A DNA stretch of 64,000 bases from NCBI GenBank assembly GCA_949297125.1, contig CASFRS010000020.1:1-64000 (forward strand), written 5' to 3'. The stretch's first letter is position 1, and every line of letters begins with the position of its first letter. The notes under the pieces were generated by a model that saw only the letters and a list, made by a program, of their open reading frames with translations, made no database searches and was not told the origin of the DNA. This DNA comes from an uncultured Bacteroidales bacterium. GTDB taxonomy: Bacteria; Bacteroidota; Bacteroidia; Bacteroidales; G3-4614. The position numbers and the translations under genes are program-made. Positions 8,569 through 17,252 of the stretch are shown one piece after another.

Positions 8569-9600
8569 ATGCAGACAAAAGAGGAATTATTGGGAAAAAC
8601 GCCCGACGAACTCAAAACTCTGGTAGTGGGGTGGGGAATGCCCGCATTTACAGCCCGGCAGATACTAAAGTGGATATATGAAAAGCATGTATTCCGTTTT
8701 GCCGACATGTCGGATATTTCCAAGGCGAATCGCGAGAAGCTCGCGACGCTTGCCGCCATAGGGATAAACCCTCCTGTAGAAACGCTTACGTCGGCCGACG
8801 GCACCGAAAAGTATCTGTTCCGCCTGGACGATGCCCGGACGGTGGAAGCCGTATATATCCCCGACAAGGAGCGTGCGACATTGTGTATCTCGTCGCAGGT
8901 GGGATGCCGGATGGGCTGTCTCTTCTGCATGACCGGGAAACAGGGCCTGCAGCGCAACCTTGCGGCAGCGGAAATAATAAACCAGATTCTTTCCGTACCC
9001 CACAGCATGGAACTTACCAATATCGTCTATATGGGAATGGGCGAGCCTACCGACAACCTCGATGAAGTGTTGAAGTCGATGGAGGCTGTAACCGCGCCTT
9101 GGGGGCTTTCATGGAGCCCTAAGCGCGTAACCCTCTCCACAGTAGGTGTAAGGAAAGGATTGAAAAGGTTTTTGCAGGAAAGCAAGAGCCATTTGGCCGT
9201 AAGCCTCCATTCGCCCGATATGCGGCGTGCCGAAATAATCCCGGCCGACAGGGCGTTTCCCGCGGCCGACATGATAAACATGCTGCGGGAATACGACTTT
9301 TCGCACCAGCGGCGTCTTTCGTTCGAGTACATAATGTTTGCGGGAGTGAACGATTCATTGTCCGACGCCGAAGCGTTGGCGCACCTGATAAAAGGGCTCG
9401 ATTGCCGTGTAAACCTGATAAGATACCATGCCATACCGGGTGTGCCGCTCAGCTGCGCAAGTGAAAAGGATATGACCATGTTCCGCGACGCACTCAACAG
9501 GAAAGGGATAACGGCCACGATAAGGGCCTCGCGCGGCGAGGACATATTTGCAGCATGCGGGATGCTCTCTTCAAGGCATAAAAAACACACAGCGGAGTAA
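8569..9600 (+). CDS. rlmN: 23S rRNA/tRNA (adenine-C2) methyltransferase RlmN
   Basis: RlmN is a radical SAM enzyme that methylates A2503 of 23S rRNA and A37 of some tRNAs. The 343-residue product has the radical SAM cluster motif C-x3-C-x2-C (Cys113, 117, 120) inside SSQVGCRMGCLFC, then M-G-M-G-E-P and the S-x-S-L-H segment. A C-terminal Cys in F-A-A-C-G-M matches the methyl-carrying cysteine of the family. AAAGGAAA precedes the ATG. It lies just after the terminator, so a promoter must be within or before it; none is obvious. Confidence 0.95.
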   Translation: MQTKEELLGKTPDELKTLVVGWGMPAFTARQILKWIYEKHVFRFADMSDISKANREKLATLAAIGINPPVETLTSADGTEKYLFRLDDARTVEAVYIPDKERATLCISSQVGCRMGCLFCMTGKQGLQRNLAAAEIINQILSVPHSMELTNIVYMGMGEPTDNLDEVLKSMEAVTAPWGLSWSPKRVTLSTVGVRKGLKRFLQESKSHLAVSLHSPDMRRAEIIPADRAFPAADMINMLREYDFSHQRRLSFEYIMFAGVNDSLSDAEALAHLIKGLDCRVNLIRYHAIPGVPLSCASEKDMTMFRDALNRKGITATIRASRGEDIFAACGMLSSRHKKHTAE

Positions 9601-9694
9601 AACGGAAAAGGTCGGTATCCTCAATGGGGGGAATACGGATAAAAATAGTATATTAGCATTTGCAAAACAGAATAACGAATAACAGTACAATTAT

Positions 9695-10795
9695 ATGAAA
9701 ACCGGTAAATTACGCGTAGCGATAACACACGGCGACATAAACGGCATAGGGTATGAAGTGATTCTCAAGGCTCTGTCCGATACGAGAATGCTCGAACTCT
9801 GTACGCCGGTCATATACGGGGCGGCAAAAGTGGCATCCTATTACAAGCGTCTGCTCGACCTCAATCAGGTGCACATAAACACAGTAGCTTCGGCCGAGAA
9901 TATCGCCCCCGATAAGATAAACCTTGTAAACTGTGTTGAAGACGATGTGAAAGTAGAAGTGGGCAAACCCACCGAGGCGGCCGGTGTGGCTGCCTACAAG
10001 GCTTTGGAAGCCGCAGTGGCCGATATGCGCAAGGGACTGGTGGATGTATTGGTAACGGCTCCGATAAACAAAAGCACTATACACTCCGAGCAGTTCGGGT
10101 TTCCCGGACACACCGAGTATCTGCAGGACCGCCTTGGCAACGGGCAGACCCCGCTTATGATACTTCTGAACGACCGTATGCGGGTTGCGCTCGTAACCAT
10201 GCATATTCCGGTATCGGAAATATCGAGCAGTCTGACGCGGGAGGCCGTGCAGACGAAACTTGCCATATTCCGGAAGTCGATACATGAAGATTTCGCGATA
10301 GAAGAACCGCGCATTGCGGTATTGTCGCTGAATCCGCATGCCGGGGACAACGGGTTGCTGGGAAATGACGAAAAAGAGATTATAATACCGGCCATAGAAG
10401 AGTCGCGGAGGAACGGGATAATGGCTTTCGGCCCGTATCCGTCCGACGGGTTTTTCGGGGCTGCCGCATACCGGCATTTCGACGGGGTGCTTGCCATGTA
10501 TCACGACCAGGGCCTTGCCCCGTTCAAAACCGTATCCATGGATGACGGTGTAAACTTCACGGCGGGGTTGCCGTATGTCAGGACATCGCCCGACCACGGA
10601 ACGGCTTACGACATAGCCGGGAAAAACATCGCGTCCGAGAACTCCATGCGGCAGGCCATATACACGGCAATCGACGTATACCGCAACCGCAGGAACTATG
10701 CCGAAATAACATCCAATCCCCTTAGAAAACAGTACGTCGATAAAGGGGGAAAGGACGAAACAGTAAATCTGATGCAGGAAACCGAACAGCAATAG
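9695..10795 (+). CDS. pdxA: 4-hydroxythreonine-4-phosphate dehydrogenase
   Basis: PdxA oxidises 4-phosphohydroxy-L-threonine in the deoxyxylulose-dependent route to pyridoxal phosphate. The 366-residue product contains T-H-G-D-I-N-G-I-G-Y-E near the N-terminus, F-P-G-H-T-E-Y-L, and the metal-binding stretch Y-H-D-Q-G-L-A-P-F-K followed by R-T-S-P-D-H-G-T-A. The stop is only 4 bases before the nucleotidyltransferase start, so pdxA is the first gene of the pdxA/inositol-lipid operon. The functional link between the two is not obvious. Confidence 0.93.
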   Translation: MKTGKLRVAITHGDINGIGYEVILKALSDTRMLELCTPVIYGAAKVASYYKRLLDLNQVHINTVASAENIAPDKINLVNCVEDDVKVEVGKPTEAAGVAAYKALEAAVADMRKGLVDVLVTAPINKSTIHSEQFGFPGHTEYLQDRLGNGQTPLMILLNDRMRVALVTMHIPVSEISSSLTREAVQTKLAIFRKSIHEDFAIEEPRIAVLSLNPHAGDNGLLGNDEKEIIIPAIEESRRNGIMAFGPYPSDGFFGAAAYRHFDGVLAMYHDQGLAPFKTVSMDDGVNFTAGLPYVRTSPDHGTAYDIAGKNIASENSMRQAIYTAIDVYRNRRNYAEITSNPLRKQYVDKGGKDETVNLMQETEQQ

Positions 10796-10799
10796 AACA

Positions 10800-11504
10800 A
10801 TGCATTATGCAATAATAGCCGCCGGCGACGGTTCAAGACTGACCAATGAGGGAATACCCCTCCCCAAACCGCTTGTAAAAATAAACGGGGAGACACTTAT
10901 AGAACGCCTTATAAGGATATTCAACAAAAACGGGGCGGAAAGCATATCCATAATAATCAACAGCACCAAGCCGCAACTTGCCGAATACATGGCAGGCCTT
11001 TTGCAGAAGGAAAAAAACATAAACCTGATAAGCGGAAGTACGCCCAGTTCCGTGCACAGTTTTTACGAGTTGCGCAAATTTATAAAAGGACCGTTCTGCC
11101 TTACCACTGTCGATACCGTTTTCGACGAAGACGAATTTGCCGAATATATTGCCATGTTCCGCAACAATACGGGAGCATACGACGGTGTAATGGGCGTAAC
11201 GGATTATATCGACGACGAGAAGCCGTTATACGTAAGGACAACGCCGGCAGGCGAAATAGAAGGTTTCTATGACGAGTACTCAGAGGGCATACGCTATATA
11301 TCGGCGGGAATATATTCTCTCAAACCGGTGGCGCTGGAGGTGCTGGACCGTTTCATGCTGTCCGGGCAAAGCCGCATGCGTAATTATCAGAGGGCGTTGG
11401 TGGAAGCAGGGCTAAGGCTCTATGCATACCCTTTCGGAAAGGTAATAGACATAGACCACAAGTCCGATATAGAAAAAGCCGAAAAGATAGCAAGACACGC
11501 ATGA
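10800..11504 (+). CDS. nucleotidyltransferase of the inositol-lipid operon
   Basis: The 234-residue product begins M-H-Y-A-I-I-A-A-G-D-G-S-R-L, the G-rich nucleotide-binding loop of the NTP_transferase fold, then P-L-P-K-P-L-V-K-I-N-G. D-T-V-F-D-E-D holds the metal-binding Asp. Homologues transfer a nucleotide to a sugar phosphate or to inositol-1-phosphate. Here a cytidylyltransferase acting on inositol phosphate is plausible from its neighbours but not proven. Its stop overlaps the ATP-grasp start (ATGA), so the two are translationally coupled. Confidence 0.8.
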   Translation: MHYAIIAAGDGSRLTNEGIPLPKPLVKINGETLIERLIRIFNKNGAESISIIINSTKPQLAEYMAGLLQKEKNINLISGSTPSSVHSFYELRKFIKGPFCLTTVDTVFDEDEFAEYIAMFRNNTGAYDGVMGVTDYIDDEKPLYVRTTPAGEIEGFYDEYSEGIRYISAGIYSLKPVALEVLDRFMLSGQSRMRNYQRALVEAGLRLYAYPFGKVIDIDHKSDIEKAEKIARHA

Positions 11505-12379
11505 CTGACGACATTGCCACAATCGCAGCCGTATACCGGTCGCACGAACATTCTCCCAATCTATCCGATGCCGACGCCCGGATAATGGATGCCGTATGCA
11601 CGCGTCTGCAGGAGCGTGGGTATACAATCCGGCGCTATACCGAAACCCGGTTTTGCGAGACACCGATAACCGAAAAGGTGATTCTGAACATGTGCCGCAC
11701 GCACGGTTCGATAGAAAAGCTCTGCCGTCTCGAATCGGAAGGGTGCCTGGTCGTGAATTCTGGACATGCAATACGCAAATGCACAAAACGCATGTTATGG
11801 GAAATCTCCGTAGCCAAAGGCATTGATACCCCGGCGACCTGTATTGTAGGCAGTAAAAGCGGGCAGCTGCCGTTCGGCGGTCAGTTCCGTCCGTGCTGGC
11901 TGAAACTGCCCGACGATTCCGTAACGGACAAGAACGACATAATATATGCCGGCACGCCCGAGGAGTACCACAAGGCCCTTTCCTTGTACCGCAGCAGGGC
12001 AATAGGCGAGATACTCGTCTGCGAGCACCTTGCGGGCGACCTGTTGAAGTTCTACGCGGTTGCGGGCGGCAGTTTCCTGTATACGCTCTATCCCAGGCAG
12101 AGCGGGTACAGCAAGTTCGGATACGAGGAAAACAACACAGCGGAAGAGTATTATCCCTATGATACCGGGCGGTTGGAGGAGATATGCGGCATAATGGGCC
12201 GCGAAACGGGGATAACCGTATTCGGCGGCGACTGTATAATAACTCCCGACGGAAGAATAAACATAATAGATTTAAACGACTGGCCGAGTTTCAGCCCCTG
12301 TGCCGAAGAAGCCTCCGAGGCAATAGCCTCGGCCGTGGCGGAAAAGATAGAAAACCGCGAACTACATGCAGAACGATAA
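11501..12379 (+). CDS. ATP-grasp family protein of the inositol-lipid operon
   Basis: The 292-residue product looks like an ATP-grasp ligase. An N-terminal alpha/beta region carries N-S-G-H-A-I-R-K-C-T-K. A central stretch with C-W-L-K-L-P-D and G-E-I-L-V-C-E-H would be the nucleotide clamp, and the metal-binding end reads F-G-G-D-C-I-I-T-P then I-I-D-L-N-D-W-P. ATP-grasp enzymes join a carboxylate to an amine or thiol through an acyl phosphate, but no such step is known in inositol-lipid synthesis. It overlaps both neighbours (4 and 14 bases), which argues strongly for a shared task. The substrate is unknown. Confidence 0.7.
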   Translation: MTDDIATIAAVYRSHEHSPNLSDADARIMDAVCTRLQERGYTIRRYTETRFCETPITEKVILNMCRTHGSIEKLCRLESEGCLVVNSGHAIRKCTKRMLWEISVAKGIDTPATCIVGSKSGQLPFGGQFRPCWLKLPDDSVTDKNDIIYAGTPEEYHKALSLYRSRAIGEILVCEHLAGDLLKFYAVAGGSFLYTLYPRQSGYSKFGYEENNTAEEYYPYDTGRLEEICGIMGRETGITVFGGDCIITPDGRINIIDLNDWPSFSPCAEEASEAIASAVAEKIENRELHAER

Positions 12380-13283
12380 GACAACACTGAAACAGACACT
12401 CAAGTCGGCCGATACTGAAGAGTGGCTCGACATCGTATTCTACCGGCGCATAGGGTATGCCCTTGCCCTTTTGTGCCGGCGGCTGCACATAACCCCCAAT
12501 GCAGTAACGATAGTCTCCATAATAATAGGCGCATCTGCCGGGGTGCTTTACTATTTCGACGATATGCTGCTTAATGCTGCAGGCATACTTCTGCTTGTCA
12601 TGGCCAATACGCTGGACAGTACCGACGGGCAGCTGGCCAGGATGACAGGGCAGTATTCCCGTCTCGGCCGCATACTGGACGGCGTAAGCGGCGATATATG
12701 GTTCATAATAATATACTTTGCCATAGCATACCGCCTGCGCGATTTTGACGGGTGGACCTGGCTGGTATACCCGCTGGGCGTAGCTGCCGGTTACTCGCAT
12801 ATAATGCAGGCAGCGATAGCCGATTCATACCGCGGCCTGCACCTCTTTTTCCTCAACGGGCGCGAAAAGAGCGAAATGGAGAGCGTGGAAACCCTTAAAA
12901 AAGACTACGACAAGCTTACGTGGCGGAAAAACTGGTTCAAAAAGCTGGTAATGGCCTTCTATATCAACTACACCCGCAGCCAGCAGCAGTTCTCTCCGGC
13001 CATGCGCAAACTCCGTTCCGACATAGAACGCTGTTATCCCGGAAGCAACCCTCCCGATACGTTGCGTGCCGAGTACCGGAAGGCAAGCCTCCCGTTGCTT
13101 AAATATACCAATATACTGACTTTCAATACCCGGGCAATAGTCCTGTTCATAACGCTTCTTATAAATGAAGTGTGGGTATATTACGTATTCGAGCTTACAG
13201 TAATGAATCTGCTGCTGGTATACATGATTTTACGGTATGAGAAAGTCTGCCGCAGGATAGATGAAAAAATAATGGAGCAATAA
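12366..13283 (+). CDS. CDP-alcohol phosphatidyltransferase, probable phosphatidylinositol-phosphate synthase
   Basis: The 305-residue membrane enzyme of the CDP-alcohol phosphotransferase family has the catalytic motif D84-x2-D87-G-x2-A91-R92-x8-G101-x3-D105. The last acidic residue falls at D110 instead of the usual 109. Several hydrophobic helices follow, and a charged insert (residues about 155-200) separates two groups of helices. With inositol phosphate synthase next door, the likely reaction joins a CDP-activated lipid, or CDP-inositol, to the partner alcohol. It overlaps the ATP-grasp gene by 14 bases; the HAD gene follows after 5. Confidence 0.8.
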   Translation: MQNDKTTLKQTLKSADTEEWLDIVFYRRIGYALALLCRRLHITPNAVTIVSIIIGASAGVLYYFDDMLLNAAGILLLVMANTLDSTDGQLARMTGQYSRLGRILDGVSGDIWFIIIYFAIAYRLRDFDGWTWLVYPLGVAAGYSHIMQAAIADSYRGLHLFFLNGREKSEMESVETLKKDYDKLTWRKNWFKKLVMAFYINYTRSQQQFSPAMRKLRSDIERCYPGSNPPDTLRAEYRKASLPLLKYTNILTFNTRAIVLFITLLINEVWVYYVFELTVMNLLLVYMILRYEKVCRRIDEKIMEQ

Positions 13284-13288
13284 ACGAT

Positions 13289-13990
13289 ATGATAAAAGGA
13301 ATACTGTTTGACTACGGAGGAACGCTCGATACCGGCGGCCGGCATTGGAGCGAGGTAATATGGGACGGTTACAGGGCGACAGGCATCGGCGTGCCAAAGG
13401 AAGAATTCCGCTCGGCTTATGTATATGCCGAACGCGAGCTGGAGCGGAATCCGCATATAGCCCCCGATGATACCTTTTACGAACTGTTGCGGAAAAAGAT
13501 AATAATCGAGATGCAGGAACTCGCCCGTACCGGTATCCTGCCTGCTGGCTATCCCGTGGAGGAAAAAGCCCGGGAGGCGGCACGCTATTGCGACGGTGTG
13601 GCACGCAGCCATGTATCGGCAGCAGCACCGGTCCTTTCAGAACTTGCCAAAAAGTATCCCCTGGTGATGATAACCAACTTTTACGGGAATATCCGCACCG
13701 TTATAGCCGAGTACGGAATCCTCCCGTATTTCAAGGATATAGTGGAATCTGCAGCAGTGGGGTGCCGCAAGCCCTCGGCCGACATATTCCGCATAGCCTG
13801 CAAGCGGCTCGGGACCGAGCCTGCCGAAACGCTGGTTGTGGGCGACAGCTATAAAAACGACATAGCCCCCGCCGTAAATCTGGGAATGCAGGCCGTATGG
13901 CTTAAAAATGAAAGTTGGAACAACAGCGAAGAGAGCATTGAATACGAAAAAATAATCAAGGCAATAGAAGAATTGCCCGGGGTGGTTTAA
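13289..13990 (+). CDS. HAD-family phosphatase, probable PI-phosphate phosphatase
   Basis: The 233-residue HAD hydrolase begins M-I-K-G-I-L-F-D-Y-G-G-T-L-D; Asp8 is the expected nucleophile. Motif II is M-I-T-N-F, the lysine lies in G-C-R-K-P-S-A-D-I-F, and motif IV is V-G-D-S-Y-K-N-D. The second Asp of the classical DxDxT is Gly here, as in several DxGxT-type members. In the known Bacteroides inositol-lipid pathway a phosphatase removes phosphate from the PI-phosphate intermediate, and this is the obvious candidate. It ends the pdxA-led operon. Confidence 0.78.
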   Translation: MIKGILFDYGGTLDTGGRHWSEVIWDGYRATGIGVPKEEFRSAYVYAERELERNPHIAPDDTFYELLRKKIIIEMQELARTGILPAGYPVEEKAREAARYCDGVARSHVSAAAPVLSELAKKYPLVMITNFYGNIRTVIAEYGILPYFKDIVESAAVGCRKPSADIFRIACKRLGTEPAETLVVGDSYKNDIAPAVNLGMQAVWLKNESWNNSEESIEYEKIIKAIEELPGVV

Positions 13991-14058
13991 AAGTAGTAAT
14001 TAGTGTTCAAAAGGTCGCATCGTACTAATATTTAGTTTTATATGAATCGCTAAAGAAA

Positions 14059-14066
14059 TATCTTTG
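14059..14066 (+). promoter_or_regulatory. -7 element of the inositol-phosphate synthase gene
   Basis: TATCTTTG at 14059-14066 lies 52 bases before the start codon, with TTTT (14036-14039) at the -33 distance. It shows that the synthase gene can be transcribed apart from the operon upstream. Confidence 0.65.
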
Positions 14067-14118
14067 CAGGATATTTTAAAATGACTGTACAAGGTTTAAG
14101 GTTTTAAATAATAAAAAC

Positions 14119-15408
14119 ATGGAAATAGAAAAAGCTGAAGGAAAATTGGGAGTACTGGTTGTCGGTTTGGGCGGCGCAGTATCTTCAACGTTCGTAGTAG
14201 GTACATTATCCGTAAGGAAAGGGCTTGCCGAGCCCATAGGTTCCCTTACGCAGTTAGCGCACCTTCCTTTGGGAAAAGGCAATGAAAGACGCGAACCCCG
14301 CATAAAGGACGTAATACCGTTGGCAGACCTGAACGATGTTGTGATAGGAGGTTGGGACATATTTGAGGAAAATGTGTATGAAGCAGCCAGACATGCAGAG
14401 GTCCTTACGGAAAAAGACATAGATAAGGTAAAGGACGAACTGGTTGCCATCAAGCCGATGAAAGCCGTTTTCTATCAGGAATATGTAAAGCGCCTTCACG
14501 GTACATGGGTAAAGAACGCCGCTACCAAATACGAAGCCATGGAACAGTTGAAAGCCGACATGGCCGAGTTCAAGCAGAAAAACGGATGCTCCCGCCTTGT
14601 AGTGATATGGGCTGCAAGTACCGAGGTATATATACCTATGGGGGACGTGCATAAAAGCCTTGCGGCATTCGAGCAGGGAATGAAGGAAAACAGCCCCGAA
14701 ATATCGCCCAGCATGCTTTACGCATATGCAGCGGTATCGTCCGGCATCCCCTTCATAAACGGCGCACCGGCATTGACGGTAGACATGCCGGCAATATGGG
14801 AACTTGCCGACAAGATGAACGTGCCTATCTGCGGAAAGGACTTCAAGACAGGACAGACCATGATGAAGACAGTGCTGGCCCCGATGCTCCGCATCCGTAT
14901 GCTCGGGCTCAGAGGCTGGTTCTCCACCAACATCCTCGGCAACCGCGACGGAGAGGTTCTGGACGATCCCGATTCGTTCAAGACAAAAGAAGTCAGCAAG
15001 TTATCCGTGATAGACACCATACTCGATTCGGAAAAATATCCGCAACTTTACGGCGACATATACCACAAGGTGCGTATCAACTATTATCCCCCCCGCAAGG
15101 ACAATAAAGAAGGGTGGGACAATATCGACATCGTGGGCTGGATGGGTTACCCCATGCAACTCAAGGTGGATTTCCTCTGCCGCGATTCGATACTTGCAGC
15201 TCCGCTGTTGCTCGACCTCGTACTCTTTACCGATCTGGCAAAACGTTGCGGCTTCAAAGGGATACAGAGCTGGCTTTCATTCTACTTCAAGAGCCCGATG
15301 CACGACTTCGAGACACAACCGCTGCACGATCTCTTTGCCCAGTATGTAAGGATGTGCAACACCCTCCGCGTAATGATAGGCGAAGAGCCTTGCGATTATC
15401 TCGGATAA
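14119..15408 (+). CDS. myo-inositol-1-phosphate synthase
   Basis: The enzyme converts glucose-6-phosphate to inositol-1-phosphate with bound NAD. The 429-residue product has the N-terminal Rossmann loop V-V-G-L-G-G-A-V-S-S-T and the later family segments G-K-D-F-K-T-G-Q-T and N-I-L-G-N-R-D-G. The active-site lysine region lies near W-D-N-I-D-I-V-G-W, and the length is that of the bacterial/archaeal type rather than the eukaryotic one. It supplies inositol phosphate to the operon just upstream. A strong terminator follows. Confidence 0.92.
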   Translation: MEIEKAEGKLGVLVVGLGGAVSSTFVVGTLSVRKGLAEPIGSLTQLAHLPLGKGNERREPRIKDVIPLADLNDVVIGGWDIFEENVYEAARHAEVLTEKDIDKVKDELVAIKPMKAVFYQEYVKRLHGTWVKNAATKYEAMEQLKADMAEFKQKNGCSRLVVIWAASTEVYIPMGDVHKSLAAFEQGMKENSPEISPSMLYAYAAVSSGIPFINGAPALTVDMPAIWELADKMNVPICGKDFKTGQTMMKTVLAPMLRIRMLGLRGWFSTNILGNRDGEVLDDPDSFKTKEVSKLSVIDTILDSEKYPQLYGDIYHKVRINYYPPRKDNKEGWDNIDIVGWMGYPMQLKVDFLCRDSILAAPLLLDLVLFTDLAKRCGFKGIQSWLSFYFKSPMHDFETQPLHDLFAQYVRMCNTLRVMIGEEPCDYLG

Positions 15409-15476
15409 CGTAAAAAAGAAAGGTCCTGCATGACACCGCTTCCCGAAGGTGGTGCTGTATGACCGTTTATAGAAGA

Positions 15477-15513
15477 GAAGCCTGCCGAAGAAAATCGGCG
15501 GGCTTCTCTTTTT
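15477..15513 (+). terminator. intrinsic terminator after inositol-phosphate synthase
   Basis: Bases 15477-15488 pair with 15495-15506 around a 6-base loop, and a run of T follows to 15513. Confidence 0.88.
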
Positions 15514-15672
15514 GCAATGTGTGTAACGCAAAGGGTCGGGGAGAGCCCGCCGGGAGTTCCACGGAGTAAATGAACGGAAGAAGGATACCGAAAGCGGCGG
15601 GCCTGGTTTTGTGCAGCAAGAAGTACGGGGGAGACAGGCGATGCAGTCTCCGTCGCGCCTTTTAAATAAACG

Positions 15673-15709
15673 GCGCGGGGCACGATCGGTTTGAGAACGT
15701 GCCCCGCGC
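15673..15709 (-). terminator. GC-rich terminator of the BACON lipoprotein gene
   Basis: A perfect 12-bp stem (15673-15684 with 15698-15709) lies 29 bases after the minus-strand stop and is followed on that strand by CGTTTATTT. Confidence 0.7.
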
Positions 15710-15737
15710 TTTATAATATCAGTACGCTGTAATTATG

Positions 15738-17252
15738 TCAATTCGGCATAATTGATAACGACATCGGCACGTATGCCGAAGGCCTGAAACTGTTGAACCG
15801 CTTTTTGCTGAAATAGCTCGACCCGTTGGAGCCGATACCTCCGAAGCAGAATATCGTGCCGCCGACATTCTCGTATTCTCCCTCAAAATCTCTGGTAACA
15901 ATCAGCCTCAGCATTTCCGTGTCGCCGTTCCTGCCGGTCTTGTACATTGCGCTTCCGCTTATAATATAGGCATACCCGGCATCTGCCCCGCACATATAGG
16001 CCGATGTATCGAAACTGCCCGACAGCGATACGCTTGCCAATATGTCGTTTTCAATCCAGTAAAGTCTCCGGGTCTCTTTATCGTAAACGTACAGTTCCCC
16101 GTTCCTGTCATGTGTATAGCTGTATTCTCCACCTATGGCAGCCGTATGCATGTTCTCTGAAACGAAATCGAATTTTATATTGCCGCCCTCCCGGTAGATG
16201 CTGTACTTCTTTATCCCTGCCGCAGATACGAGGTATACCGTGTTCCCGCTTACTTGAGCCCCGATGATATTGCTGTCTGTTGTCCCTATGATACTCCAGC
16301 CCCCGTTCTCAAGCAGATATATGGAACTGTTGTAAATGTAGAACAGAGAACCGTCCCAGCCGAAACCCGTACCTCCGCGGCTGATGTCCGGCAGTTCCGT
16401 TACCGTTCCCGTTTTGGGATCATAGCAGTTGAAGTCATTTGCATAGCTGCTGTTCTGTGCCGTTCCGCCGAAGATGTTCCTGTATTTAAAGCCGGCGCCA
16501 TAATAGAGCTTGCCGTCATACACAAAGTGGACCGAGGCTGCACCGTCGTTGTTCAAGTCGTTGTAGGCGGTAAACGTGTTCCCTTGCCGTATTACAAGTT
16601 TATTGGCGGTTTCCTTATCGCCTACCTTGAAGAAACCGGAAAGTTCGTCCTTTCCCGAAACATTTACATAGGGATTGCATACCTTGTATTCGTCCCTGTT
16701 TACCCCCATTATAAGAGTAGAGCCGGAGCTGGGGGCATAGAACCATATGTCGCTTGCCGACTGGTCGTCCCTTATCGCGCCGCCTTCCGAGCCTCCGAAC
16801 AGGGTGCAGTAAATCTCCCCGTTTTCAAAGTAGAACTCGGTGAAACAAGCCGGCTTTACGGCTTCGGTATTCCCTTCCTGTGTAACCGATATGACCTGCA
16901 CAGGGGAAGTTCCCGATGAATAGGTGGTTATATCCTCGTCATACCGGTATATCCTTATTTCCCCGCTGCGGCTTTCAGCAGAGGTATTATATGCGGCAAT
17001 TACATCAACGGTTTCTTTTCCGCTGCCTCCCATTAATGAAAGTTGCAGCCATTTGTCGTCGGTTTCGGCGTACCAGTCAGAACTGCATTGGACGGTAACG
17101 CCCGAAAAATCTCCGTTATATCTTAAATTTACGTTTCCATTGCTGCTGGTGTTCTCAGGTGTTTCGTGAGGATTATTCCCGTCATCATTGCACGATTGGA
17201 ATAATGCCGCCATGCAGAAGAGCGGAATCAGGAAAAACAGGTTCTTTTTCAT
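15738..17252 (-). CDS. BACON-domain lipoprotein with propeller-like repeats
   Basis: Read from the ATG at 17252, the product has 504 residues and opens with a lipoprotein signal (MKKNLFFLIPLFCMAALFQSC, split at Cys21). Residues about 45-135 form a BACON domain: S-S-D-W-Y, then W-L-Q-L-S, and the closing V-I-S-V-T-Q-E-G. The rest shows about six repeats of Y-x-Y or L-Y-Y strands and G-x-x-Y patterns that look like a beta-propeller, unlike known glycosidases. It is probably exposed on the cell surface, binding glycans or protein. It is a single gene with no SusC/SusD partners nearby. Confidence 0.75.
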   Translation of the reverse strand: MKKNLFFLIPLFCMAALFQSCNDDGNNPHETPENTSSNGNVNLRYNGDFSGVTVQCSSDWYAETDDKWLQLSLMGGSGKETVDVIAAYNTSAESRSGEIRIYRYDEDITTYSSGTSPVQVISVTQEGNTEAVKPACFTEFYFENGEIYCTLFGGSEGGAIRDDQSASDIWFYAPSSGSTLIMGVNRDEYKVCNPYVNVSGKDELSGFFKVGDKETANKLVIRQGNTFTAYNDLNNDGAASVHFVYDGKLYYGAGFKYRNIFGGTAQNSSYANDFNCYDPKTGTVTELPDISRGGTGFGWDGSLFYIYNSSIYLLENGGWSIIGTTDSNIIGAQVSGNTVYLVSAAGIKKYSIYREGGNIKFDFVSENMHTAAIGGEYSYTHDRNGELYVYDKETRRLYWIENDILASVSLSGSFDTSAYMCGADAGYAYIISGSAMYKTGRNGDTEMLRLIVTRDFEGEYENVGGTIFCFGGIGSNGSSYFSKKRFNSFRPSAYVPMSLSIMPN

